The translations under genes were made by a program, and so were the position numbers. Of a stretch of 64,000 nt of DNA, positions 32,924 to 45,100 are shown piece after piece. This DNA comes from Amblyomma americanum (taxonomy: Eukaryota > Arthropoda > Arachnida > Ixodida > Ixodidae). Location of the stretch: positions 347,030,799-347,094,798 of the forward strand of contig NC_135497.1 of assembly GCF_052857255.1 (NCBI RefSeq), given 5' to 3'. The notes under the pieces were generated by a model. The model was not told where the DNA came from. It made no database searches and worked only from the letters and a program-made list of their open reading frames with translations. Position 1 is the first letter of the stretch; every line of letters starts with the position of its first letter.

Positions 32924-33176
32924 TTATTTACATTTAGCGGCATGCATGTGTGGGGCCTGCAGCGGGTACCGGCGGGAGTGTATGACCTGCTCGTGCCTCC
33001 TTGCATGGACGCGTTGCCTGAACCTCTTGCCACACTGGCCGCACTCGTAGGGCTTCTCCCCACTGTGGATCATGTGAACCTTGAGATTCTTCGGCTGGGA
33101 GAAACTCTTCTGACACAAAGGGCACACGGACTCTCGCCTGCCAACGTGGGTACGCTCGTGCCTGATGATATTAAAC
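32924..33176 (-). CDS. PRDM9-like: PRDM-like exon 11: zinc fingers 2 (end) to 4
   Basis: Acceptor GCACGCAG at 33177-33184. One base completes the Lys codon begun in exon 10, rebuilding finger 2 as an exact C-X2-C-X12-H-X3-H. Finger 3 (VCPLC...) has H-X2-H. Finger 4 (ECGQC...) has H-X4-H. The frame ends at TAA 32924-32926. Confidence 0.93.
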
Positions 33177-36100
33177 CTGCGTGCATGAAGGGTACACATA
33201 AGGAGAATTACGACACGACTACGAATTTCTGCTCCTGATGCCTCTGTTATTATGTACCTTTAGCATATCATGTACCGTGTCACCGTTACCGGTACCGTAC
33301 GGTACCGAGAACTTGCGCAGCCAATGCACATTCGCATATCGCCCTGACAGTGCCAGATGGCACAAGGTACCCGGCAGCTGCGCGTGTGCGTGTAGCATCA
33401 GGACTAATTAGTACGTGCTCACCGGCGGTGGGTGGGCTCCCGGTGATTTGGTAACGGTTACAAGGTACACAGTAGGCTAAAGGTGTCTAGTTATATGTGC
33501 ATACCTCTTCCAAGGTTAAGATTTCGCCAGTGACGTTCACACCTTCCATCTATATCACAGCCGCTGGTGTCAGGCGCATCTTTGGCTGTTTCTGACGCAG
33601 CTCTTCCTCATGTGCGAACGTCTCCTGTTGACGTTTCGTTCGTATGTCCTCCCTAAGGGAACCTCGGCAGACACGTACTTCAGTTGTAATGTGATCGACT
33701 CAGCAGTAATGCTAATCAGGCTTATTGAGGAGTGTCTGAGGCACCACTGCTCAGTTCAGCTCTGCAAGTACTGAAACTCACACGCACACTGTCGCACTAA
33801 ATTCTTTAGCGCCCAATAAAGGTCAGCGCTTATGATGGGCTGACCACGAGGCGACCAGATTGCGTGGGCGGCTCGTACACTTGCGCCACTCCTCGTGAGA
33901 GGCCGCTGTCAAAAGCACCAGCAGAGCCGTTTCGCACACGGCAGATTCACTGCATTCTGACACCGCAAGAGCGGCTTCAAACTACAAATTTCTATACAGC
34001 GGAGGCAGCAAATAACGGCCTTGGTTACAACGAACACTCGATTATTACGAATGATGGTGGCACTACCGTAAAAATGTGTATAAGAGGAATGGCACCGCGT
34101 CTCAGACATAACGAACGACTGCGCCGTACTTGCGCTAGCGTCACCGCCGCATGGACCCAGGCCTGGCAGACGACGGTGACGAACGAGGTGTTTGTGGCAA
34201 CGCGTCGTTATTGCCGAGCTGGCCGGCACGGGTGACTTCGTTAACGCCGATATCACTGAGTCACGAACTGATGAAGCATTGCAGGTAAAGTACGAGCACT
34301 CCCGGACTGCCGCGAACATTATGAAGACCACGAGTAGGAGGCGTACCTATTGCCGCCTGCCTTGAACGCTTCATCCTTAATTAGTTATGTCGCATCCCTA
34401 AAGCAGATTGTTGGCGGTAAGGTTCTCGGCGGGGAGCACATGACCACCGTGGACAGCTGAGAATGCACTTTCAAGTATCAGACGCACATAACTCACAAAC
34501 TCCCTTTTTTAAAATATATCTATTGTTCTTCTGACTTTATAATTTGGGTGTAATACTAGGAGTTCGCTTACTACGAACTTCGGATACAACGAATGCATTC
34601 AGTGCGACCGCCATGCTCGTTTGGACTGCAATTGTTATCTTGCTGGAAAAAGGTGGGCAGTGTTTCTTGATAGAAAATGAACAGAAAGCGCGCACAAGCC
34701 CGCAGGGACCCGTTCGAGTGCGCTACTGCTACTAGTGATGCTGATGACTGCGTTGTGCTCTGTCCAAAAATTGTGGCATTCTAGCAATCATTGTGTATTT
34801 GTACGGCGACTTCACGATTTGTCCCTCTCTAAAGTAATTACGGCTTGAATACCTGGCTCGTCATCAGGAAGGACATCGCTCCATTTAACTGGCCACAATA
34901 ACGCAAAGCAAGGAACGGCGCCATAAAACGATTTAAGACCTACTTGCGACTGCTCGTATAGGTGCAGTACGTACAGCGGCGGATTCCGTCCACGCTACGC
35001 CAGTGTTTCCGCCGGGTATGCATTTCCAAGTTGTACTGAGTAGAGAAGAGGTCACCGCACTTCTCACAGGCGAGGAAGAGGCTGTTCAAGGGAACTATAT
35101 CGACGTCCTCTGAAAAAGAACAAAGCAGTAGGAGGAGCGAATGAGCACATGTAAAGTGAAGAACTGCCCCGAGAATTCAGTGTTCTTAATGTGTACCGTG
35201 GCAGAGAGGAAAAGGCCAGCAGTAGTACTTTTTCGCATCAGTTCCTTGGTACCAATTCTGTACATGGTAGTGTCGTTAAGGTAGTAGTAGAATGGTATAT
35301 AATTAACCTGAATAGTACAGATATTAAACTCGCAGTCATATCAATTATTCAAAAAATAGAATGGCTGATGGCCCTGGCAGGAAAAATTTAGAGCATGAGA
35401 GAGAGTCCTAACTTCATATCTACGAAGTTCGGTGAATTTGAGGAAAAGCTCTGCAATCAAAAGTCTGACATTAAAGACCTTAAAAGAGGATGACTGAGTT
35501 TGAAGAAAAGGATGGCCTGAAACAGGTAGCCTAAGCCCAGCTAGAAAATGACGTACATGACCTCGGATTCAGGAGCAGGCAGATGCACTTAGATGTGGAT
35601 GGAATAAAAGAAGCACAGGGTGAGGACCTGACAGCCATAATAAATAACGTTGCTGATAAACTTCGAGTGCCTCATTTGACAGAACAGGAAATTGCACACG
35701 TTCATCGACTCCCATGCAAACGTGATAAGGTGCCGGGCATTATTGTGCGTTTCACGAGGCAAGCAATAAGAGAAAACTGGAATAAGAATAAGGAAATCAG
35801 CGAGGAAAGCGATCCACCCATTTTCATGCAAGAACACTTAACAGGCCGCAACAGACAAGTACTTCAAGGAACGAAAGACTGCGCCAAAGACAAAGGTATG
35901 TCAGCGGAAAGGTTTTCGGAAGGAAATGTGAGGGAATGAGCGCCATTCATGTGAGGGCAAAGAGTGACTTGGATCAGTTATAGCATTTTTGATCTTATCT
36001 TTTTTGTTTTCTTCTTGAAACGTAACCAAACTGCAGCCCATATGTTATTATCTGCCCAGCGACCTGAACCGCACTGCTTCGTTTGTTCCGCTGATATCGC

Positions 36101-39100
36101 TTAAAGCTGTTCACTTGAATGGACGCTGTGTAAAAAAACAAGGCAATGTATTTAGTGGAATTCTTTGGTGAATTTGGTTTCCTTTCTCTCTGATAATGCT
36201 CAGTGAAACAAGGAGCACAAATGATTCTGATATTTCAGGATGACCAACTATACAACTTGTCACTTGAACCGATGTGGTCTACGTGGTAGTGAAGTAGCCT
36301 TATTGGTGTCTAATGACATTGAATGCGACAGGCTGGACTCTGACAGTCTGCTTACTGATGATTTTGAGGTCCTATCTCTCTGTACCTACAGGTTTGTGTT
36401 TTCGGTTTGCTATTGTCCCCTGAAGCGAAATGTGGTTAAGTTTTTGGAATTGTACGACTGCTTTTTTTCGTTTATAACAGACGGCAAATGCACTCTAATG
36501 GCTGGACGAGATTTTATAATTGATATGTTGAGGTACTATTCTTTGGTTAAAGATTTTAACACTGTCTTGGCTTCGAACGGCTTCATTAACCTTGCAACCA
36601 CTCCAACTAGGATTATATAGGAAACCGAGCCTCTTCTCGGTCTGGTCATTACGAACTCCTGAAAACTAATAGCTGACTCAGGTGTAATATCATGTGCACT
36701 CAGTGACCATCTTCCAGTGTTTCTGTGTATATATAGGACTGGACCGGTAAAGTACCCAAAGGAAAAAGCTATGTATTAATATATAACTAATGCTATGCTC
36801 AATTTATTTCATTGTTCACTGGCACAAGTTAAATAGGAAAGCAATGAAAATAACAGTGACGTAAATGAGGCTTACAATAAGTTTCTCCAAGTAGTTACAC
36901 AACTATACCATTCATGCTTTCCATTAAAACTGCATAGATAAAAACCGTAAAACTCACAAAGCCTGGATAACGTCTGAGTTACACCGTGAAATTAAACTGA
37001 AAGAAAAGCTCTACGGGATCTTTTTAAACACACATTGAGCCGATGACTCAAGTATGTTTAAAAAATACAAGAATAGGTTAACAAAAAAGCTACGTCTGGC
37101 ACGCACAGAACACTACGCGACATTTCTCAAGTTAAAAATGGTCGCCACGATTTGCTGTGGTCAATATTAAATTGTTTACTCAGGCTCGAGCAACCACACC
37201 CAGCCCCACAGATATTAAGGCTTGATGCTAAAGATATATCTGGAGTAGACCAAGGAGATGCCTTTAACAACTTTTTTACAACCCTTTCGCATACCAACCC
37301 ATCACATGATTCCAATAGCTACATTGGTTCCTACAATAATAATACAATATTTTTGAACCCGTTTATGGCAGAAGACGTTTTATCAGTCCTACAGAACTTT
37401 AATAACCGCCGTGCCTGTGACATTGATGGAATTCAAGTTAGGCCTGTGAAGCATGCTGTAGCAGTTATTGGCCCTGTTCTGGTGAATATATTTAATTTAT
37501 CTTTTACTGCCGGTATATATTCTGACAAAATGCAAATAGCCTAAGTAACGGTTCTGTATAAGAAAGGTGACCGCAACTAATTAGGAAATTATAGACCAGT
37601 ATCTATACTCCCTATCTTTTCGAAGGCTCTACAAAAAGTCCTACATGCAAGGTTGTCTCAATTCATTTACAAGCATACTCTTTTGTCATTAAATCAATTT
37701 AGGTTTTGTAAAAATAAATCAAAGAAATTAGCGCTTTACGAGCGAAAGGAATATATACTAACACAATTTGAAAAGAAGGCTTTCGTTATTCGTGTCTTCG
37801 TAGACTTTTCGAAGGCATTTCATCTAGTGAACCACTGAATACTCCTAAAACACTTGGTTTGTTATGGTTTTCGAGGACACACCCAGATGCTGCTGAAATC
37901 ATATCAATCGCACAGAAAACATGCTGTACGCATACACTAAATGAAATCTGAACCAAAACGTATTACTTCTGGTGTCCCACAAGGCAGTATATTGGGACTA
38001 GCACTCATTAATATGTATCTAAATGAAATCTCTAACATTAACTCCACTGATAAATTTCTTATCTGCGCTGATGAGACAAGCATTTTTTTACTAGAAACGT
38101 TCTTGATCTCCTTGTTCAGGAATGCAATGACACTATGATTGAATTACAAGAATGGTCTGAATCTAAATGTATGTGTATTAATTATAAGAAAACACAAGCT
38201 GGTATTTTTCGTCCCGTAAATAAAGTGCTTCCTTCCTCCATCGAGATTTAACTAAGTTCGCGATGCATAGATTTCGTTGAAAAATTTAAATGTCTAGGAG
38301 TAGTTTTTTTCTTCCAACATGACTTGGGGTCACCACGTGAGCCGTATAGCAACGAAGTTGGCTCAACCAACCGGAGTCATTAGTCAGCTGAGATATGTTA
38401 TTGCAAGAAAAATAAAGCTATTCCTCTATAGTTTCATTTTCTACTCCAATTTAAACTACTAACACTTCGTGTGGGGAACATCCGCGGATAGCTGTCTTCA
38501 ACGTATCTATATTCTACAGAAACAGTTCCTTCGTCTTATTTAAAATGTACCCTGGGACTCGTCAAGCGCGGACCTCTTTCTACTAAGTGGCGTGGTAAAA
38601 ATTCACAACTTGCATAAATATCGCCTAAGTATTCCGTTTAGACTTCAAACTCATGAGAATGTAAACTACATACGTAACCTTGCTAAATTCCATTCCCGAG
38701 AAGCCAGCTAAATGACAAGATATGTGGAGACTTGCGTAGTGTCGACTCCTTGAAAAAATTCAGGTACAAAATGCCTGCAATCGATTTTTCCTTCCCTGTT
38801 AAATACACACGCACATAAAAATTTTGACCTCTTTAGTTCGCCAAAAAAATCTTTCGGTGCTATGTATGCTGGCATGTAGCATATGATTATTCTTTTTCTT
38901 TGGTATTGATCTGTGTTTATCGAGTGTCAATGTCAATTCAATATTTTGTAATGCTGTTTCACTTTACTTTCTAGTTTCAATATTGTATACCAGTTAAGAT
39001 GTTGACCAATTCCCTTGTTATATAAGCCTTGCTCTCAAGTCGCTGCCAAGCGAAATAATTGGTTTTGGGGGGAAGGAAATAGCGCCGTATCTGTCTCATA

Positions 39101-42100
39101 TATCGTTGGACACCTGAACCGCGCCGTAAGGGAAGGGATAAAGGAGAGAGTGAAAGAAGAAAGGAAGAAGAGGTGCCGTAGTGGAGGGTTCCGGAATAAT
39201 TTCGACCACCTGGGGATCTTTAACGTGCACTGACATCGCACAGCTCACGGGTGCCTTAGCGTTTTTCCTCCATAAAAACGCAGCCGCCGCAGTCGGGTTC
39301 GAACCCGGGAACTCCGGATCAGTAGTCGAGCGCCCTAAATACTGAGCCACCGCGGCGGGGCCAAGCGAAAGGGGCTGCGGCTTTTCTGCGCTTCCGCTGC
39401 CTGTACCTTTTCAAGGCAGAAATGGATTTGATTTGATTTATTAAATATTCTGCCTATTCGCGATACAAAGGGAGCGCGATGGTACTGACCCGCACTGATC
39501 TGTCAATTGGTAATATAAACATTGAATATAAAAAGGCAGTGCTTTTCTAGAAGCGCTATCGACCAGCTTTGCATCGGTGCACATTCATCAAATTCCGAGG
39601 TTCTTTTCATGCACTAAGTATATATACATAAAAAGCATGCACCCATCCCCTTTTACCCACAGTTTATTCTCCCTGCGATTCAGGCAATGTGTTGCTGTTC
39701 CTTCACTTTTCGCCCAGATGCCCTCGCACAAAAAGGTCCGCCGTCTCTGCGGACATTCATGGTGTTCATAATCAGGCATAATCGAATTAGCTTATTGCTG
39801 AAGAGGGAACGGATGAAGCTAGTGAAGAGTAAGTCCATTACCGAGTTAGCAGTAAGAGGGAAAACAGAGGAATTGAGGATATAGCTGTCGAACCGATATT
39901 CAGCTTTAACTGAATTAGACGATCATAACGTACATTAAATGAGTGATAATCTGACAGGTGTCATTACGGAGTGCGAAGTAGAAGTAGGCGGTAGGACGGT
40001 TCGACAGAATACCGGCAAGATATCTCAGGAGACAAAAGATCTGATTAAGAAACGCCAAAGCATGAGGAGGCCTAACCCTACAGACAGAATAGAACTAGCA
40101 GGGCTATCGAAGTTAATAAACAAGCGCAAGGTAGCCGACATAACGAAGTTTATAATGGAGACAATCTTGCATGCTCTAAAGAACGGAGGCAGGCTAACAG
40201 CGGTGAAGAGGAAACTAGGCATAGGTAAAAACCAGATTTGTGCGTTAAGTGATAAGGAGGGCAATGACACTAGGAATAGGGATAAGATAGTTGAAGCAGC
40301 TGAAGATTTCTATACAAATCTATGCAGTAGCCATAGTAACCAGAACGTTGATGAGATAGACAGTAGCCCGCACCAGTGCGTCATCGCGCCAGTAACGAAA
40401 GAGGATGTAAACAAAGCCTTAAGAACAATGGAAAGGAGAAAAGCAGCTGGGGAGGATCAGGTAACAGAAGATGTGTTGAAGGACGGTGGGGAGATCGTGC
40501 TAGAAAAGCTAGCCACCCTTTATACGCAATGCCTTCTGACCTCGACCATATTAGAAGCTTGGAAGAATGCAAACATTATTTTAATTCATAAGAAAGGAGA
40601 CGCCAAGGACTTGAAGAATTACAGACCGATCAGCTTACTCTCTGTTGCCTGCAAGATAATTACTTAGTTAATCGCTAATAGAGCCAGCGACATTAGACTT
40701 CAATCAACCAAATGATCAGGCAGGCTTTCCTAAAGAATACACCATAATAGATCATAGTCACACTATCAATCAGGTGAAAGAAAAATGCGCAGAAAACAAC
40801 AAACCCCTATATATAGCCTTCATTGAATACGAGAAAGAATTTGACTCAGTGGAAATCTCAGCAGTCAGACAGGCATTGCAGAATCGGGGTGTAAAAGAGC
40901 CTTTTATCAAAATACTGGAAAACATATATTGCAAGATTTCATTCCTCTGGGATAGTTGGTATGGATCCATCTTTGGGCCAGCGTGAATTTCGGGACGCAC
41001 TAACGTAGACAGATACATTGAAACAAAGAACAGCATCGCTACCATAGTCCTCCATAAAGCCAGCAAGAAAATTCCCATAAGGAAGGGCACCAGGCAAGGC
41101 GACACAATCTCGCCAAAGCTATTCCCCGCCTGTTTGCAGGAGGTATTCCAAGGCAGGAATTGGGAACTGTTCGGGATAAGAATTCATGTAGAATACCTAA
41201 ATAATCTGCGATTCGCTGATGACCTTGCCTTGCTGAGTGAATCCGGAGGTGAACTGCAAATCATGTTCAATGAGTTGGACAGGCTGAAACAGCCTAGCAG
41301 GAGAAATGCAGTTAACAACTGCCAGCAAGGTGCTGGAAGTGGTAAAAGAATACGTCCACATATGACAGGTTGTGACAGCTGATCCGGATGATGAGAGGGT
41401 AATAATTCGAAGGATATGAATGGGATAACTAGAAGGATATGAATGAAGTGGAGCACATATGCCAGGTTCTCTCATATCGTGAATGGCAGTTTACCAATAT
41501 CCCTGAAGAGAAAAGTGCACAACAGCTGTATCTTAGCGGCACTCACCTGTGGGACAGAAATGTGAAGGCTAACGAAAAGGGTTTCGCTTAAGTTAAAGAC
41601 AACGCAGCGAGCAATGGAAAGAAAAATAATAGGTGTAACGTTAAGAGTCCGAAAGCGGGTAGAGTAGGTGAGGAAACAAACACGAGTTAATGACATCCTA
41701 GTCGAATTCAAGAGGAAGAAATGGGCTTGGGCACAGAATGTAATGCGAAGGCGAGATAACTGCCGGTCCTTAAGGGTAACAAAGTGGGTTCCAAGAGAAG
41801 GCAAGCGCAGCAGTGGACGGCAGAAGGTTATGTGGGCGGGTGAGATAAAGACGTTTGCAGGCATAGGGCAAGCGTAGCTGGCAAAGGATAGAGATAATTG
41901 GAGAGACATGGCAGAGGCCTTTGCCCTGCAGTGGGTGTAGTCAGGCTGATGATGATGATCATCATCATCATCATCATTCAGGCGAGTTCGTAGCTTGTAT
42001 ACGCTATCAACCGATTATAATCTACCAGCTAAGGAGTGCAGGATAAGCTTCTGCTCACCTTCTTTCAACGCACCTCGTCCTCTTGGGTTCCCCAGCAAAC

Positions 42101-45100
42101 TTTCGGCGAACGAAACTGAATATCCAACGAGCAGTTCTTCGCCGGGGCCGATGTTCCTTAGTGTGCGGTAGTAGATGTCCCCGTTGAAGAGCAAGGCCAC
42201 GAGGTTTTGTCTGCGCTTGCTGGGCGAGTAGTTCACTTTGTTCATCCAGTGGTAGCGCTCTTGTTGGCGGCCGTCTACCACGAAGAACTCTGCACATCGG
42301 CGCACCTGCGCAACGCAACGGTTAAACCGTCTAAACGCTCAATTCATATTTTTTCGCTACCATACTCACTGGAAACAACGGACGCAAAAAAACGTGGCGT
42401 AAATATTAAGTGCCCGGAAACGGGCCAGTATTTTGTGTTCTTATCTGGTACCTCTGTCACATTGGCATTTCGAAGGCCCTCGAACCGACCAGTCTCTTCA
42501 GTCCAAGGCCACTGAGCGCTGATACACGGACGGTTTCTGTGGCCATCGAGACACCGTTAGCGTACCGTGTACCCTGTTACCGTTACCGAAGTACCAGAAG
42601 CCCGCCCACCTCCTGCGAGCACGCGTTGATTGGCCCGGATGCTACAGGCACGCGCGTAGCCTGCCGGATACCTGGCGCCATTTGGCACTTTCAGGGTGAT
42701 TTCACATCTGCATTGGTTGATTGCGGGCTCCCGATACCAGTCAACGGAGCAGCATCGAACTCTGGAGATTTCGAGGGCCTCCTTGCGGTGGACATGCGCA
42801 GTCTCGGACGCGATCGCTCGCAGCAACGCGTAGGGGAATAGAAGCAGGGCAGCATCGTTTTTGAAAATATGGAACTAAATATATAGCACCTATTTTGATG
42901 ATGATGGTGATGGTAAATTTTTTTATAGCGCATAGGCTTCTGAGGCCAATGAGCGCCATGCAACAAGGAATTTTGGTCTGCTGAAAACTTATTTTACGGA
43001 AAAAAAAGGACAGCCCGGGCTTCAAACACTGCGGCGCGCGTAGTGCCAGTGTTAGCGATATAAACTAACCAGATTCCTTATGTGTGCATGAATGCTACTG
43101 AATTCAGCTCGTCCAAGATAATGGAGTTCATTTAAAGAGTGATTATATTCCCGTAACGAATAAATATTTTGTTTTTAACCCTTTAGCTTAGCCTTCAGCT
43201 TATGCTAAAGCTTCGAGCTTGACCTGTGAGTGCGACTCTTGTACTGTGCGACTCTTGTAGGAAAATAAAAAGGCCCCTAATAATGGATCTCGTGACTGAG
43301 CGATGTCCCATGGTTTTGTCTCATGTTTTGCGTGCCAAAGAACTTTGGCGAAATGGCGAGGCACTTACAACCATAGGTGAATTATCGCTAAACATTTTTT
43401 CTGTTTTCCTCTAACATCATAATAACGCGGCCTGTCAGTGCAGCAGTATAGTATTATGCAATGGCTTTGGAAAGCGCGCATGTTCATTGAATCCTCGGTA
43501 TGCAATTTGCAACTGTAATCATCCACTGCAGTCTTTCCCTCTCACACAATAATGGCACCTATTGTAGCATAAAATATCGCACCGAAAAAACACCTCGAAT
43601 GCACTTGAAAGTATGGGATAGAGTAATAACGCGAGCAGCGTAGCGCAATTACAGCCCAGCTGTTTCGAACTTTGTCTAAAGGAGCCTTTACAACCTGAGT
43701 CTGAGTGTTCTACGCATTGGGCGGGCAAACTTACCGGCCAGATGCGGCCGCCATTTTCGATGCCGTCCACCTTGACTCCGTGATAGGGGCCGAAGTGACG
43801 TCCCTTGGGAAGCGCCTTCAACGTGAACACTCCCTCCGGGACACCCTTGACTGTGGACTTGCCCGAGGTCAGGAACTCGAGCTTGTTCATACCACCGAGA
43901 CTGGCGTCTTCCGGTTTCACCTGCGTATATTATTCAGCCGTGTTCACCAGCCGCTGTACTGCATACTGGGCCTTCGCATACACATCACATTTTCTGCGCT
44001 GGCTGTTAGCGCTATGAATGCAGCGTTTTGCGCCGTATTAACGGTCGTTATCCCGGCGCGTGTTTGCGATTAAGTGACCTGTAGCCCCCCCCGCCCCCAT
44101 CGAAAGAAAAGTGCGCGAAAAAATGGGTTGACTTGTGCAGCGCGCCAGAAGAGTGATGTTGGCGTTCGTGAAGTGTATTGCAGATAGAACCGGCGGAAGC
44201 TTGTGCCCTCCAAAAATGCTCGAAACCGTGTATACGGCGTACTTAATATGTAATATGTAACACGTAAATGAACGGGCCCTTGAGTTGGCGGATGATTTGG
44301 CACGCAAATGAGATGATGCATTTTTGGACCGAGTATCGCGCTCAAGGAGGTGTCGCCATATTTTTGAATTATACTCGACGTTTTCCTTTTTTAAGATTTA
44401 TCGGATTGGCATCATTCAAGTCACGAAAAAGCAATCAAATGCAGTCGAACCTCCTTACAGCGAAACTGCTTATAACGAAATAACGGATATAACGAAGTAA
44501 AGATGATTCCCGTTGGAAGTTCGATCAACGCGGTCTATAGCGAAACTATCGTTATAACAAGTAAACCACCGGGCACCTTCAACTTCGTTATAACGAGGTT
44601 CTATTTGGGACGCTAAATGTGCCGCACGGCACAAAACCTGGTGTCATTAACGAACGTTAATACGTTAAGACGTTACAGAAAGGCATGAAGTCCGGTTATG
44701 TATAAAAAGTCACATAATCTTCGGGCTGAAATGTTTTTCGTTATCCTCAAGTGGAAATCGGAGTCATTGAGGACAGGCCTGCCTCTTGAAGAACGCGAGC
44801 GCGCATTAGCGGAATTCCTGGGCATGTCCACAAAAGGTGGTGGACAGTGGTGTCAGAAGTGGGTGTGTCGCCGTGAGGGCATTTTTCCGGCGCAGGAATC
44901 TTCTCACTTTGCCACTTGTGCCGAACTGCGGTCGTCAGGCCACTCCGATGGGCAGCCGCCTGAGAGAGACCTCCTCCATCCGTGATAGGTTGGGAGGAAG
45001 GGGGTGGGTACATGGGGGAATAAGAGCACGTGTACGCCGCCTGAGGGAGGCTGAAGACGTTAAATGTGACAGAAGAGGATCTGGTGGCAAAGAGGCAAGG

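Noticed and set aside
42895..43060. Possible additional SINE near 42.9 kb
   Set aside because: GATGATGATGGTGATGG repeats and a TTC-like B-box half are present, but no complete head or body could be aligned.
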